DNA of 64,000 nt, from NCBI RefSeq assembly GCF_005406125.1, contig NZ_BIXZ01000001.1:1302001-1366000 (forward strand). Direction: 5' to 3'. How positions within the stretch are numbered: the stretch's first letter is position 1; each line of letters begins with the position of its first letter. Made by a program: the position numbers and the translations under genes. Shown piece after piece: positions 1 through 8,069 of this stretch. The stretch comes from Haloarcula mannanilytica. GTDB lineage: Archaea > Halobacteriota > Halobacteria > Halobacteriales > Haloarculaceae. Under the pieces are notes generated by a model. The model was given only the letters and a program-made list of their open reading frames with translations, was not told the origin of the DNA and did no database searches.

Positions 1-377
1 TCGCCCTCGAAGTACTCGCGGGACTTCTCGGTGTAGCCCGAGGCCTCCGTCACGGAGACGTAGGAGAACTCCCGCTCGGTGAAGGCGGCGAACTCCGTCT
101 GCTCGAAGTGCCGTTCCGCCGCATCGAGGTCACCCATCGTCGGCCGCAAGTGGAGGATCATGATGTCGGCCTTGTGACCCATGACGGTGTACACCGCCGT
201 CTGCCCCTCCTCGGCGTCTTCGACAGCCTCGTACGCGTCGAGGAAGTCGATACCCTCCGACAGCGCACGGTCGCGGACTCGCTGGGGTGCCTCACGCCAG
301 GCGTCCCAGTCAATGCTCCGGCAGTCGTGCAGGGCGTACCAGCCCTCTTCCGTGGCTGGGGGTTTGCGTTGGTCCAT
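1..377 (-). CDS. hemQ: HemQ / chlorite dismutase-family heme protein (3' end outside window)
   Basis: Reads leftward from an ATG at 377; only about 125 N-terminal residues are inside the window. The visible part opens with GWYALHDCRSIDWDAW and continues through TAVYTVMGHKADIMILHLRP, the alternating strand pattern of the N-terminal ferredoxin-like half of the chlorite dismutase/HemQ family. HemQ proteins decarboxylate coproheme to heme in the cytoplasm, and haloarchaeal relatives often carry a fused monooxygenase-like domain. The heme-ligating histidine would lie in the missing part, so catalytic competence cannot be judged. The hemC-cobA-hemD operon 6 kb away fits a tetrapyrrole role but is not an operon partner. 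Confidence 0.75.
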   Translation of the reverse strand, partial: MDQRKPPATEEGWYALHDCRSIDWDAWREAPQRVRDRALSEGIDFLDAYEAVEDAEEGQTAVYTVMGHKADIMILHLRPTMGDLDAAERHFEQTEFAAFTEREFSYVSVTEASGYTEKSREYFEG

Positions 378-500
378 ATGGGGCGGTTACAGGTCGATAC
401 TAAGGAAACTTCCCATGTCGTTCCGGTCGGGCGACTTCTGGCCCTGCAGTTCAGGCTATGTTTTTATTAGGTCGTCGTGTCAGCGAGCCGATGTGGTCCC

Positions 501-1427
501 ATGAACAATCCAATCGACAGACGGGTCGCGACTGCCCTCCAGTCGTATACGGTACTGGCGGTGATCGCCATCCTCGTCGGCGCCGCCGTGGTACCGTATG
601 CGGCGTCCGTTACGGCGGAGGACGAACAGTACGTCGCTGTGGTCAACATCGACGAAACGATCACCGGCACCAGCACACAGGACACGATACAACAGCTCCG
701 TGAACTCCGTACCAACGAGTCGGTGAAGGCGGTCGTCCTGCGGGTGTCCAGTCCCGGCGGGAGCGCATCCTCCAGCGAGTCGATGTATCTGGCCGTCAAG
801 CGGCTCTCAGCGGAGAAGCCAGTGTACACGAGCGTCGACCAGTACGCCGCCTCCGGTGCGTACTACACCGCGGTCCCGAGCGACCGCATCTACGTGACGC
901 CGGCCAGTATCGTCGGGCACGTCGGCGTCATCGGAACCGCACCCAGCGACGGGCTGAGTTCGTCGGCCACGTCCGGACCGGACAAAGCCCATCAGGGCAT
1001 GACGCGGGACGAATACTACGCGAGCCTCGAATCGATGAAGCGCTCGTTCGTCGGTGCGGTCATGACCGAGCGCGGTGACAGGCTCAACGTGTCTCGGGAG
1101 ACCGTCGCCGAGGCGTCGGTCTACAACGGCGGCCGCGCGGTCCAGACCGGCTATGCCGACGAGGTCGGCGGGCTCGAAGCCGCAATCGCCGGTGCCGCCG
1201 AGGCCGCCGATCTCTCGGAGTATCAGGTCGTGTACCACAATCCCGCGGGCTCGCAGGGACTGCTCGTCCTCACCGGGGGCAGTGGTGCCAGCGGGAACGC
1301 CACTGTCACCGCCGAGGGCGCGCCCTACACCTTCCGCGGCGTCGATTCTGTCCACTTCCTCATGATATACGGCACGCCGGAGAACCAAGAGGTCGTCTAC
1401 AACAGCACCACACAGGGAGGTGCCTGA
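501..1427 (+). CDS. sppA: SppA-like signal peptide peptidase (S49 serine protease)
   Basis: 308 residues, a single-domain archaeal/Gram-positive-sized SppA. An N-terminal membrane segment spans about residues 16-36. The protease fold follows, with the PGGS turn (85-88), candidate nucleophile Ser119 in YAASGAYY, the GHVGVIGT strand (139-146), and a candidate general base Lys162 in SGPDKA, where the family has an SG-x-x-K signature. A conserved-type YNGGRAVQTGYADEVGG segment ends the core. The family degrades cleaved signal peptides and membrane-protein fragments, with its active site outside the membrane. ATG 501 is chosen because upstream in-frame codons would put polar residues before the membrane anchor. 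The next gene starts one base after its stop, so they are probably cotranscribed. Confidence 0.85.
   Translation: MNNPIDRRVATALQSYTVLAVIAILVGAAVVPYAASVTAEDEQYVAVVNIDETITGTSTQDTIQQLRELRTNESVKAVVLRVSSPGGSASSSESMYLAVKRLSAEKPVYTSVDQYAASGAYYTAVPSDRIYVTPASIVGHVGVIGTAPSDGLSSSATSGPDKAHQGMTRDEYYASLESMKRSFVGAVMTERGDRLNVSRETVAEASVYNGGRAVQTGYADEVGGLEAAIAGAAEAADLSEYQVVYHNPAGSQGLLVLTGGSGASGNATVTAEGAPYTFRGVDSVHFLMIYGTPENQEVVYNSTTQGGA
1416..1422 (+). promoter_or_regulatory. Shine-Dalgarno site for the DUF4350-like gene
   Basis: GGAGGTG lies six bases before the ATG at 1429 and inside the last codons of the sppA-like gene. It sets that start, rather than the non-ATG codons further upstream, and supports translation from a shared mRNA. 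Confidence 0.7.
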
Positions 1428-1428
1428 G

Positions 1429-2520
1429 ATGAGTGCGACGAGTGCCATCGCCCGTGCAGGCTTTTTCGCCGCCGTGGTCGTCCTCGCGGCGGTCGTCGGA
1501 ACCGCGGCGATTGGCGGGGGGAGCCACACAGCCCCCGAGGTATCCCAACTGAACGCCGCGTCGTTCAACAGCGACGAGGCCGTCGCGACACCGCCCGAGG
1601 AGAGCGGTGAACTCTCGATGTCGGCCGACGCATCCGGGAAGGTTGTCGTTATCGACGTGGCCCACGCCGGGAGTATCGACCGCGAGGCCCTCACGCCGCT
1701 CGTATCGACACTGACGGAAAACGGTGCGACGGTGCGGTACCACGTCGGTGAGCGACAGAACGGTCGCCCGCTCAACGCGTCGCTTCGCTCGGCTGATGCC
1801 TTCGTCGTCCTCGGTGCGGAGCAACGCTACACCGAGAGCGAACTGAACGGCCTGACCGCGTTCACCGACGCCGGCGGTCGGGTCCTTCTGCTGAACGAAC
1901 CCGCACAGGCGAGTGCCGTCGGAGTGGGACTGCTCAGTCCGACTACCTCGGAGAGCGTGACCAAGCCGATGGCCCCGCTACTGAGTCAGTACGGGCTCTC
2001 GTACGGGAACGGCTACCTCTACAACATGCACGAGTACGACACCAACTACCGGAGCGTCTACGCGACACCGACGGGTGACTCGGCGCTCACGGACGGTGTC
2101 GACCGGACGGTCTTCTACGCCGCCATCCCCGTACAGGGCGGTGACACTGCTGTCTCGGCGACAGAACGGACCACGCTCTCACAGACCCGGCGACAAGGGA
2201 CGTACGGCATCGTCACCCGCTCGGGGAACGTCGTCGCTGTCGGGGACACGAACGTCCTCACCCAGGAGTTCCTCTACCGGGCCGACAACGAGCAACTGGT
2301 CGGGAACCTGCTCGATTTCCTCGTCACGGGGGAGAAATCGCCCGCTGGCGCGCCACAGCCAGCAGAATCCGGAGCGTCCGGACCTAGTGGCGCACTCCCA
2401 GGTACCGGTGGCGGTGGCAGCGTTCCGCCAGCCGCACCGGAACCGACCCCAGAACCGGAGTCGCCCCCCACACCGAAACCGAACGGCACTGCAACGCCGA
2501 CCCCGACGCCCGGCGAATAA
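1429..2520 (+). CDS. DUF4350-like anchored exported protein
   Basis: 363 residues: an N-terminal membrane/signal segment (about 7-25), then a domain with VVVIDVAHAGSID, ADAFVVLGAEQRYTESE and GGRVLLLNEP. This is the alternating hydrophobic pattern of the DUF4350/class I glutamine-amidotransferase-like sensor domain found in gliding-motility and ABC-associated proteins. The last ~60 residues are a proline/glutamate/threonine tail with PEPTPEPE-type repeats and no second membrane segment, typical of a haloarchaeal cell-wall spacer. It follows the SppA-like gene by one base and probably works with it outside the membrane. No catalytic residues are evident; the function is unknown. Confidence 0.7.
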   Translation: MSATSAIARAGFFAAVVVLAAVVGTAAIGGGSHTAPEVSQLNAASFNSDEAVATPPEESGELSMSADASGKVVVIDVAHAGSIDREALTPLVSTLTENGATVRYHVGERQNGRPLNASLRSADAFVVLGAEQRYTESELNGLTAFTDAGGRVLLLNEPAQASAVGVGLLSPTTSESVTKPMAPLLSQYGLSYGNGYLYNMHEYDTNYRSVYATPTGDSALTDGVDRTVFYAAIPVQGGDTAVSATERTTLSQTRRQGTYGIVTRSGNVVAVGDTNVLTQEFLYRADNEQLVGNLLDFLVTGEKSPAGAPQPAESGASGPSGALPGTGGGGSVPPAAPEPTPEPESPPTPKPNGTATPTPTPGE

Positions 2521-2598
2521 GGCGTCACCGCGCGGGTAGCCAATCAGAACGAAACGGAGAAGTGTAGCTGCCGAACCACGGGAAAGGCAACCCCGAAC

Positions 2599-2916
2599 TC
2601 AGTCGTCGATATCGAACACGCGGCGGAGTTCGCGCTCGATCTCGTCAACGTATTCGGAGAGGACGGCGTCGAGTTTCTCGTCGTCGACGATAATCGCCGA
2701 CAGCCGCTCAGTCGGGTTCTCGGGCAGTTCGACAGTGAACTCGCCGTCCTCGTAGAACGGTTCTGACTCGTTGAGGATCTGCTGGTCGATGGCGTGGACC
2801 AGTTCGGAGTCGTACGTGTCGTTCATCCGCTCGAAGGCGTTCTTGTAGGCCTTCTGGAGCTCCGTGAAGTAGTTCGCGTACTTGTCCTCGAACTTCTCGG
2901 GGTCGAACTCGGTCAT
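2599..2916 (-). CDS. conserved haloarchaeal protein, DUF5783-like
   Basis: 105 residues starting at ATG 2916, very acidic, predicted soluble and mostly helical (FDPEKFEDKYANYFTELQKA, then a long helix ending in DEIERELRRVF). It looks like the widely conserved haloarchaeal DUF5783 family; that name is from memory and was not searched. No catalytic motif, metal ligand or DNA-binding helix is visible. It is convergent with the preceding DUF4350-like gene and in line with the small membrane gene at 2959-3192. Function unknown. Confidence 0.7.
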   Translation of the reverse strand: MTEFDPEKFEDKYANYFTELQKAYKNAFERMNDTYDSELVHAIDQQILNESEPFYEDGEFTVELPENPTERLSAIIVDDEKLDAVLSEYVDEIERELRRVFDIDD

Positions 2917-2958
2917 TGCCAGAAGGGTACGGGGCTGGGGATAAAGATGGCCCGATAT

Positions 2959-3192
2959 TCAGCGTTGGATCGTACGCGCGTTCTTCTGGGGGAGATACAC
3001 CGTGAGATACGCGACAAAGCAGATACCGAAGATACCGCCCAGCACGAGAAACACGCGGATATCCAGTGCGGCAATTGCCGTGATAATCTCTTCAAGTGTC
3101 GTCCGCGGGTTTGCGAATCCAAACGTCTCAGTGTAAGCTAACAGGCCAGCAACGACGACGAGTGCGATATCGAACAGGCCCCGAGAGTCCAT
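2959..3192 (-). CDS. small two-helix membrane protein
   Basis: 77 residues with two hydrophobic helices (about 5-24 and 44-67) joined by a polar loop and ending in a basic QKNARTIQR tail, so both termini are probably cytoplasmic. A TATA-like GCTATACG lies roughly 25 bases before ATG 3192. It is separated from the DUF5783-like gene by 42 bases on the same strand. No family was recognised. Confidence 0.6.
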   Translation of the reverse strand: MDSRGLFDIALVVVAGLLAYTETFGFANPRTTLEEIITAIAALDIRVFLVLGGIFGICFVAYLTVYLPQKNARTIQR

Positions 3193-3288
3193 CGTCGGGT
3201 GTTCGGAGAAGCGGACGTATAGCTTTTATTGCCGATACTGGTACGAAGTGTCATAAACCGCACTCCCGCTCTGTTTGCGTCGGTTCGG

Positions 3289-4749
3289 CTACGAGAGTTG
3301 CTCACTGATAATCTCGTCAGCCGCCTCAATGAACGCCGACTCCTCGCCGGCGGGGATGGTCGCACCCGCTGCGATGTCGTGGCCGCCGCCGTCGCCGCCG
3401 ACCGATTGGGCGGCCTCACGCATCACGACCGAGAGGTCGACGCCCCGGCCGACCAGCGGGCCGGTTGCCCGCGATGAGACCTTCGTCTCGTCGTCGGTAC
3501 TGGCAAAGGCGATGATGGGTTTGTCCGAATCGACGCCGTCAGTCCCCAGCGCCATCCCGGCAACGATGCCGACGATGGTCTCGCGGATGGCGTCACCGGC
3601 ATCGAACCACTGAACGGAACCGGCCTGTGTGACGCCGCGCTCCTGAACGAGCGAGAGTCCCTCGGAGAGATTTCGGCGGTGGTTCGACAGCAGCGTCCGC
3701 GCGCGTTCGAGCGGGGCGTCCCGCTCGCCGAGACACACCGCCAGCCCCACGTCCGCCCGCTCGTAGCGGGCGGTGGCGTTCAACAGCGTCGAGAACTCGC
3801 TGGCATCCCGGAGTTCCGTCCCGCGCGGTTCCGCCGTCAGCGTGTAGGTCGTCCCGACGAGCGTCTCGATCTTGTCCGCCGGCACGCCGCGCTCGACGGC
3901 TCGTTGGACCAGCCCGCTGGCGACGGTCTGGCGCTCGTCATCAGAGAGGTCCGCCCACGTCCGCCAGTCGCCGTCGGCTTTCAGGTCCAGTCCGAGATCT
4001 TCCAGAAACCGAGTCGCGCCGGCCTGGTCGTTCGAGATGCCCGGTATCGGGACTTCCGTGGCGTACTCAAGCAGCTTCGGCAGCGGCCGGGTCTGCTTGC
4101 CGTACAGCGAGAGGTCGGTCCCTTCCTCAAGCACATCGGCGTCGATGCCCTCCTCGACGAGACCGGCGTTGGCCCCGACGAGTTCGCCGCCGACGGCCTG
4201 CATATCGCCCACTGCGCCGACGACCGCCAGCGCGGCGAGGTCGCGGTTGTCGGTGTCGCCGTCGGCGAGCGCGCGGGCGAGGACGTACGCCGCACCAGCA
4301 CCCGAGAGCTCCGATGCACCGTTGAGGCCCTCAAGCAGGGGATTCAGGTGGGCGTCGAAGTCGGCGTAGCCGTCGGTGTCGACAACCGCGTCGGGGTGGC
4401 AGTCGTCGGGCGAGGCGGGCTGGTGATGGTCGGCGATGACCGCCTCGAAGTCCCCCGCGGCGATGTGCTCGGAAATGACATCAAGCTGGCCCGAGCCGAA
4501 GTCGGTGAACAAGACAGTGTCGTACTCACGGGCCGCGATGCTCTCTATTTCGGCGGCGTCGAGTTGCTTTTTGAATACGGTCTCGACGGGGATACCGGCC
4601 CGCGACAGCGCCGCGGTGGCGATGGCGGCGCTGGTCAGCCCGTCGGCGTCGATGTGGGAGGCCAGCAACACGCGGTCGGCCGCCCGGAGGCGGTCAGCAC
4701 AGGCGGCCGCGCGGTCGGCGAGCGCTGGCACGGGGCCGGTCGTAGTCAT
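3289..4749 (-). CDS. RecJ-like DHH-family phosphoesterase / single-strand exonuclease
   Basis: 486 residues, the size of archaeal RecJ/GAN-type proteins. DHH motifs are in order: HIDADG (32-37), TDFGSG (82-87) and DHH (107-109). A DHHA1 domain follows with the C-terminal glycine-rich GGDGGGHDIAAG. The aspartates and histidines would bind two Mn/Mg ions to hydrolyse phosphodiesters. In archaea these nucleases trim single-stranded DNA or RNA and associate with the CMG replisome. Haloarchaea carry several RecJ paralogues; which one this is cannot be told by eye. It appears monocistronic. Confidence 0.85.
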   Translation of the reverse strand: MTTTGPVPALADRAAACADRLRAADRVLLASHIDADGLTSAAIATAALSRAGIPVETVFKKQLDAAEIESIAAREYDTVLFTDFGSGQLDVISEHIAAGDFEAVIADHHQPASPDDCHPDAVVDTDGYADFDAHLNPLLEGLNGASELSGAGAAYVLARALADGDTDNRDLAALAVVGAVGDMQAVGGELVGANAGLVEEGIDADVLEEGTDLSLYGKQTRPLPKLLEYATEVPIPGISNDQAGATRFLEDLGLDLKADGDWRTWADLSDDERQTVASGLVQRAVERGVPADKIETLVGTTYTLTAEPRGTELRDASEFSTLLNATARYERADVGLAVCLGERDAPLERARTLLSNHRRNLSEGLSLVQERGVTQAGSVQWFDAGDAIRETIVGIVAGMALGTDGVDSDKPIIAFASTDDETKVSSRATGPLVGRGVDLSVVMREAAQSVGGDGGGHDIAAGATIPAGEESAFIEAADEIISEQLS

Positions 4750-4827
4750 CGTACCGGGGATAGGTGCGCTCCGGGATAAAAACGTTCAGACGTGCGGCCA
4801 CTCCCAGCGGCTGTCCGGTGTGACCCG

Positions 4828-5376
4828 TCAGGCCACTTTCCGCTGCTCGCTGAGCGTGACAGTCCGGTCGGCCGTCTCGACGGTCGTCTGGACGGTTATC
4901 CAGCCATCAGCCCGTTCAATAGTGTAGGCGTCACCGAACGACAGGTCGACGCGGCGGGTCGTGGTGTAAGAGTCATCTGCTTCGAGTGTCCCGACATCCT
5001 CGGACCCCTCCCAGACCGCGTCGCCGTCGGTGGTGTTCCCGGCATAAATCCGCGTGTAGACGGTGATGCGCTCGGCCGTGCTGTTTTGCTGGTTCGTCAG
5101 CGTCGAGGTCACGTCACGGCAGGTGCGGCCACACTCCTCGATGGCACCGACGGTGAAATCGAACGGTGGCGAACTGGCGGCTCCGCCGGCTGACGGGTCA
5201 CTGTCGCCGCCTGCGGCGTCAGTCTCGGCGACTTCGGTCGTCTCCGTCGGGAACTCCGAGATGCCGTCGCCGCTGCTCTCCGCCTGAAACGGGCCGATAC
5301 CGGTGACGTACGCAGCGCCACCCCCCGAAAGCAGGAGCAGGAAGACGCCGAGGAGGGCAAATGACTTCTCGTACAT
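4828..5376 (-). CDS. exported/anchored haloarchaeal protein of unknown function
   Basis: 182 residues from ATG 5376, chosen over an upstream in-frame codon because the hydrophobic segment (about 5-27) then sits at the extreme N-terminus. A Ser/Gly/Glu-rich linker leads to a beta-rich domain (about 75-182) with DFTVGAIEECGRTCRDVTST, resembling FxLYD/COG1361-type extracellular beta-sandwiches. Two cysteines four residues apart may form a disulphide. It starts four bases after the stop of a 49-residue gene, so the two are probably translated from one message. Function unknown. Confidence 0.65.
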   Translation of the reverse strand: MYEKSFALLGVFLLLLSGGGAAYVTGIGPFQAESSGDGISEFPTETTEVAETDAAGGDSDPSAGGAASSPPFDFTVGAIEECGRTCRDVTSTLTNQQNSTAERITVYTRIYAGNTTDGDAVWEGSEDVGTLEADDSYTTTRRVDLSFGDAYTIERADGWITVQTTVETADRTVTLSEQRKVA

Positions 5377-5380
5377 GGGC

Positions 5381-5530
5381 CTACCGACCGGCTCCCGGCA
5401 CCATCTCATTCACATCCCTCCCCGGACCGGTGTCACCGTCATCCGCTACGGGCACGGCCGCGGCCACCACCGTCAGGAGTGCCGGTGCGAGTGCCAGCGT
5501 GCCGACCGTCAACAGGAGGGGTCGTGTCAT
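5381..5530 (-). CDS. 49-residue small membrane protein upstream of exported protein
   Basis: Starts at ATG 5530 (MTRPLLLTVG). One hydrophobic helix fills residues 3-26, followed by an acidic VADDGDTGPGRD stretch. The stop lies only four bases before the start of the 182-residue exported protein, and the third-position G/C bias matches real genes here. An in-frame upstream extension to 5641 lacks that bias. It may be a tiny membrane partner or a leader for the downstream gene; no homologue was recognised. Confidence 0.5.
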   Translation of the reverse strand: MTRPLLLTVGTLALAPALLTVVAAAVPVADDGDTGPGRDVNEMVPGAGR

Positions 5531-5745
5531 CGTTATCCGTTCATTGATCCGCCCACCCATCAAGTAGCCAGACGGTAAGGTCGATAAGCCACGGATTTCC
5601 GTCGTTGTCGCCGAGTAAGTCCGTATTAAACTGGATGACACCCTGTTATTATAGTGGTATCAGCCATACGAGAGTATATGTTCGCTGTCACGACCGCGCC
5701 GCAGTCAGTATCGCTTCGAGCCACCTGCCGACCGGAGCGAGCGCG

Positions 5746-6471
5746 ATGAGCCTTCTCCGACGGTTCGCGTTCGCAGTTCGCGCCAAACTCAACGCCCTGC
5801 TCAATCGAACTTCGGACCCGGCGGCAGAACTAGACTACTCCTACGAACAGATGCGGGACGAACTCCAGGACGTGACCCGCGGTATCGCCGACGTGACGAC
5901 ACAGAAGAAACGCCTGGAGATACACCGCCAGCGGTTGCGCTCGAACGTCGAGAAACACGACACGCAGGCCCGAGCCGCCCTCCAAGAGGGACGCGACGAC
6001 CTCGCACGTCGAGCGCTGGAGAAAAAGCAGATCAACGTCAGCCAGATAACGGAGCTAACAGGCCAGATAGACGACTTACAGGAGACCCAGGACCGGCTGG
6101 TCGGCAAGCGGGCCGAACTCAGCAGCCAGATAGAGCAGTTCCGCACGAAAAAGGAGACGATGAAGGCCCGCTATCAGGCCGCCGAGGCGTCGGCCCGGGT
6201 CTCAGAGGCCTTTACCGGCGCTGGCGATACGATGGCCGACGTGCATCGCTCCATCGAGCGCGCGACGGAGCGCACCGAGCAGATGGAAGCGCGGGCGGCC
6301 GCGCTGGAGGAACTCGAAGAGAGCGGCCAGATCGAATCCGTCCTCGACGGGAGCGACTCCATCGACCAGGAACTCGACCGCCTCTCCAGCGAACGGGCCG
6401 TCGAGAACGAACTGGCGACGCTACGTGCCGAGATGGACGAGCGCGAAGCCGTCGAAGAAGCCGCGGAGTAA
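5746..6471 (+). CDS. pspA: PspA/IM30-family membrane-stress protein
   Basis: 241 residues, nearly all long amphipathic coiled coil, with the family signature: an N-terminal amphipathic helix (MSLLRRFAFAVRAKLNALLNR), then DPAAELDYSYEQMRDEL and repeated heptads. PspA/Vipp1/IM30 proteins assemble into ESCRT-III-like rods on the cytoplasmic face of stressed membranes. ATG 5746 is chosen because it gives the conserved N-terminus. A TATA-like TTATTATAG about 90 bases upstream suggests a short untranslated leader. It diverges from the 5381-5530 gene. No PspF-like regulator is nearby. Confidence 0.85.
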   Translation: MSLLRRFAFAVRAKLNALLNRTSDPAAELDYSYEQMRDELQDVTRGIADVTTQKKRLEIHRQRLRSNVEKHDTQARAALQEGRDDLARRALEKKQINVSQITELTGQIDDLQETQDRLVGKRAELSSQIEQFRTKKETMKARYQAAEASARVSEAFTGAGDTMADVHRSIERATERTEQMEARAAALEELEESGQIESVLDGSDSIDQELDRLSSERAVENELATLRAEMDEREAVEEAAE

Positions 6472-6504
6472 CCCCGGAGAGCCGACGAAACCGCGCCGGA
6501 GTCG

Positions 6505-7308
6505 CTACTCGTGGTGTGTCGGAGCCGCCGCTTCGACGGTCTCGCAGGCCAGCGCTTCGAAGTCGGCTTGGTCGGGAACGACATCAACCGAGATGCCGGC
6601 ATCCTCGGCCGTTTCTCGCGTCGGCGCACCGATAGCGCCGACGGTCGCCTCGTTCAGCCCGTCGATGGCGTCGTCGCGGACCCCGCGGTCCGTGGCCGCA
6701 TCGAGGAAGTGTTCGACCGTGAGTGAGGAGGTGAACAGCGCCGCGTCGAGATTGCCGTCGGCCGCTAGTGTCGCTGATTCGCCCGCCCCTTCCGGCCTGA
6801 CCAGCCGATACAGTATGGTTTCGTGGACGTACGCACCGGCGGCCTCCAGCCCGTCGGTCAGCACCGCGGAGCCGTGGTCCGACCGGGCGACTTCGACCTT
6901 CGTACCGTCCACCGCGTCGGCCAGCGCCTCAACAAGTCCCGACGAAGAGTACTCGGCGGGGATGACATCGACGCCGTAGCCGGCCTCGTGGAGCGCTTCT
7001 GCCGTCGACTGGCCGATGGCGCACACCGTCGCCTCACCGGGGTCCCAGTCGGCCGCGGCGGCGAGTTCGACGCCGGTCTTGCTCGTCAGGATAACGAAGT
7101 CAGCGTCGGTTCGCGGCGTGACCGGGGTTTCATCGCCGTCCTCGTCCTCGGTGGCATCACTGCCCTCAGCCACCGTCGCCGGGTCGACCGCAAGCATCGG
7201 GTCCGGAACCGGGTCGGCACCGAGCGATTCCAGCAGCTCGACCGCGTCGTCGAGTCGGTCGTCGTCGGGGCGGAAGGCGGCCACGCGGAGGCGCGGTTCC
7301 TCGCGCAT
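6505..7308 (-). CDS. hemD: uroporphyrinogen-III synthase
   Basis: 267 residues. It cyclises hydroxymethylbilane with inversion of ring D to give uroporphyrinogen III. The family is poorly conserved; supporting features are the VAAFRPDDDRLDDAVELLESLGADPV start, the DFVILTSKTGVEL strand-turn, ATVCAIGQSTAEAL, ALFTSSLTVEHFL and ATVGAIGAPTRETAED in the usual order of the two-domain fold. An acidic linker (about 48-65) between strands is a halophilic feature. Its ATG overlaps the stop of cobA (TGATG), and it is the last gene of hemC-cobA-hemD. Confidence 0.85.
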   Translation of the reverse strand: MREEPRLRVAAFRPDDDRLDDAVELLESLGADPVPDPMLAVDPATVAEGSDATEDEDGDETPVTPRTDADFVILTSKTGVELAAAADWDPGEATVCAIGQSTAEALHEAGYGVDVIPAEYSSSGLVEALADAVDGTKVEVARSDHGSAVLTDGLEAAGAYVHETILYRLVRPEGAGESATLAADGNLDAALFTSSLTVEHFLDAATDRGVRDDAIDGLNEATVGAIGAPTRETAEDAGISVDVVPDQADFEALACETVEAAAPTHHE

Positions 7309-8069
7309 CAGTATCCCTCCAGGAACTCCACCACCCGCTCGCGTTCGCCCGCCACCTCGCCGATGACGGTGATAGCGGGGGGCTCGATGCCGGCTTCGTC
7401 GCGGACCGAGACGATAGTGTCGAGCGTTCCGGTGGCGACCTGCTGGTCGGGCCAAGTCGCGCGTTCGATGAGCGCGACCGGCGTGTCGGGGTCCATCCCC
7501 GCGTCGCGCAGGGCCTCGGTGTACTGTGGCAGTTTGCCGACGCCCATCAGGACGACGAGCGTGCCGCCGGTCGCCGCGAGCGCGTCCCAGTCGACGGCCG
7601 ACTCGTCCTTCGTGGGGTCCTCGTGGCCCGTGACGAACGAGACCGAGGAAGTGTAATCGCGATGGGTGACCGGAATCCCGGCGGCTTCCGCGCCGGCGAT
7701 GGCGCTCGTGATGCCGGGGACGATCTCGACTGGAATCCCGTTCTCCGCGAGGTGGGCCAGTTCCTCGCCGCCGCGGCCAAAGACCGTCGGGTCGCCGCCT
7801 TTCAGCCGGACGACGGTGTTGCCGTCCTCGGCGAGTTCGACCAGCCGGGCGTTCGTGTACTCCTGGGGCGTCCACTCGCCGCCGGCGCGTTTGCCCACGT
7901 CCTCGCGCTTCTCCTCGGGAATCATCCCGATGATTTCGGGGCCGGGGAGCTTGTCATGTAACACGACATCGGCCTCCTCCAGCAGGCGCTTTGCCTTGAC
8001 CGTCAACAGGTCCGGGTCGCCGGGGCCGGAACCGACCAGGTACACCTTCCCGGGCGCGGTGTCCGCCAT
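7308..8069 (-). CDS. cobA: uroporphyrinogen-III C-methyltransferase (SUMT)
   Basis: 253 residues, single-domain SUMT. It uses two SAM to convert uroporphyrinogen III to precorrin-2, the branch point to siroheme, cobalamin and archaeal heme. Diagnostic motifs: KVYLVGSGPGDPDLLTVKA at the N-terminus, VVRLKGGDPTVFGRGGEE in the middle, VEIVPGITSAIAGAEAAGIP, and a C-terminal ITVIGEVAG. Its ATG shares a base with the hemC stop (TAATG) and its stop overlaps the hemD start, so the three are translationally coupled. Confidence 0.93.
   Translation of the reverse strand: MADTAPGKVYLVGSGPGDPDLLTVKAKRLLEEADVVLHDKLPGPEIIGMIPEEKREDVGKRAGGEWTPQEYTNARLVELAEDGNTVVRLKGGDPTVFGRGGEELAHLAENGIPVEIVPGITSAIAGAEAAGIPVTHRDYTSSVSFVTGHEDPTKDESAVDWDALAATGGTLVVLMGVGKLPQYTEALRDAGMDPDTPVALIERATWPDQQVATGTLDTIVSVRDEAGIEPPAITVIGEVAGERERVVEFLEGY

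Noticed and set aside
3679-4779. Long plus-strand reading frames antisense to RecJ-like (also 12998-14200 minus, 21266-22765, 27454-28605 and 36343-37920 plus)
   Set aside because: They mirror known genes on the other strand, contain Arg/Ala/Val-rich low-complexity translation and arise from G/C-rich third positions.
5605-5745. Upstream extension of pspA to 5605
   Set aside because: The added residues are not PspA-like and lie over the promoter region; ATG 5746 gives the conserved N-terminus.
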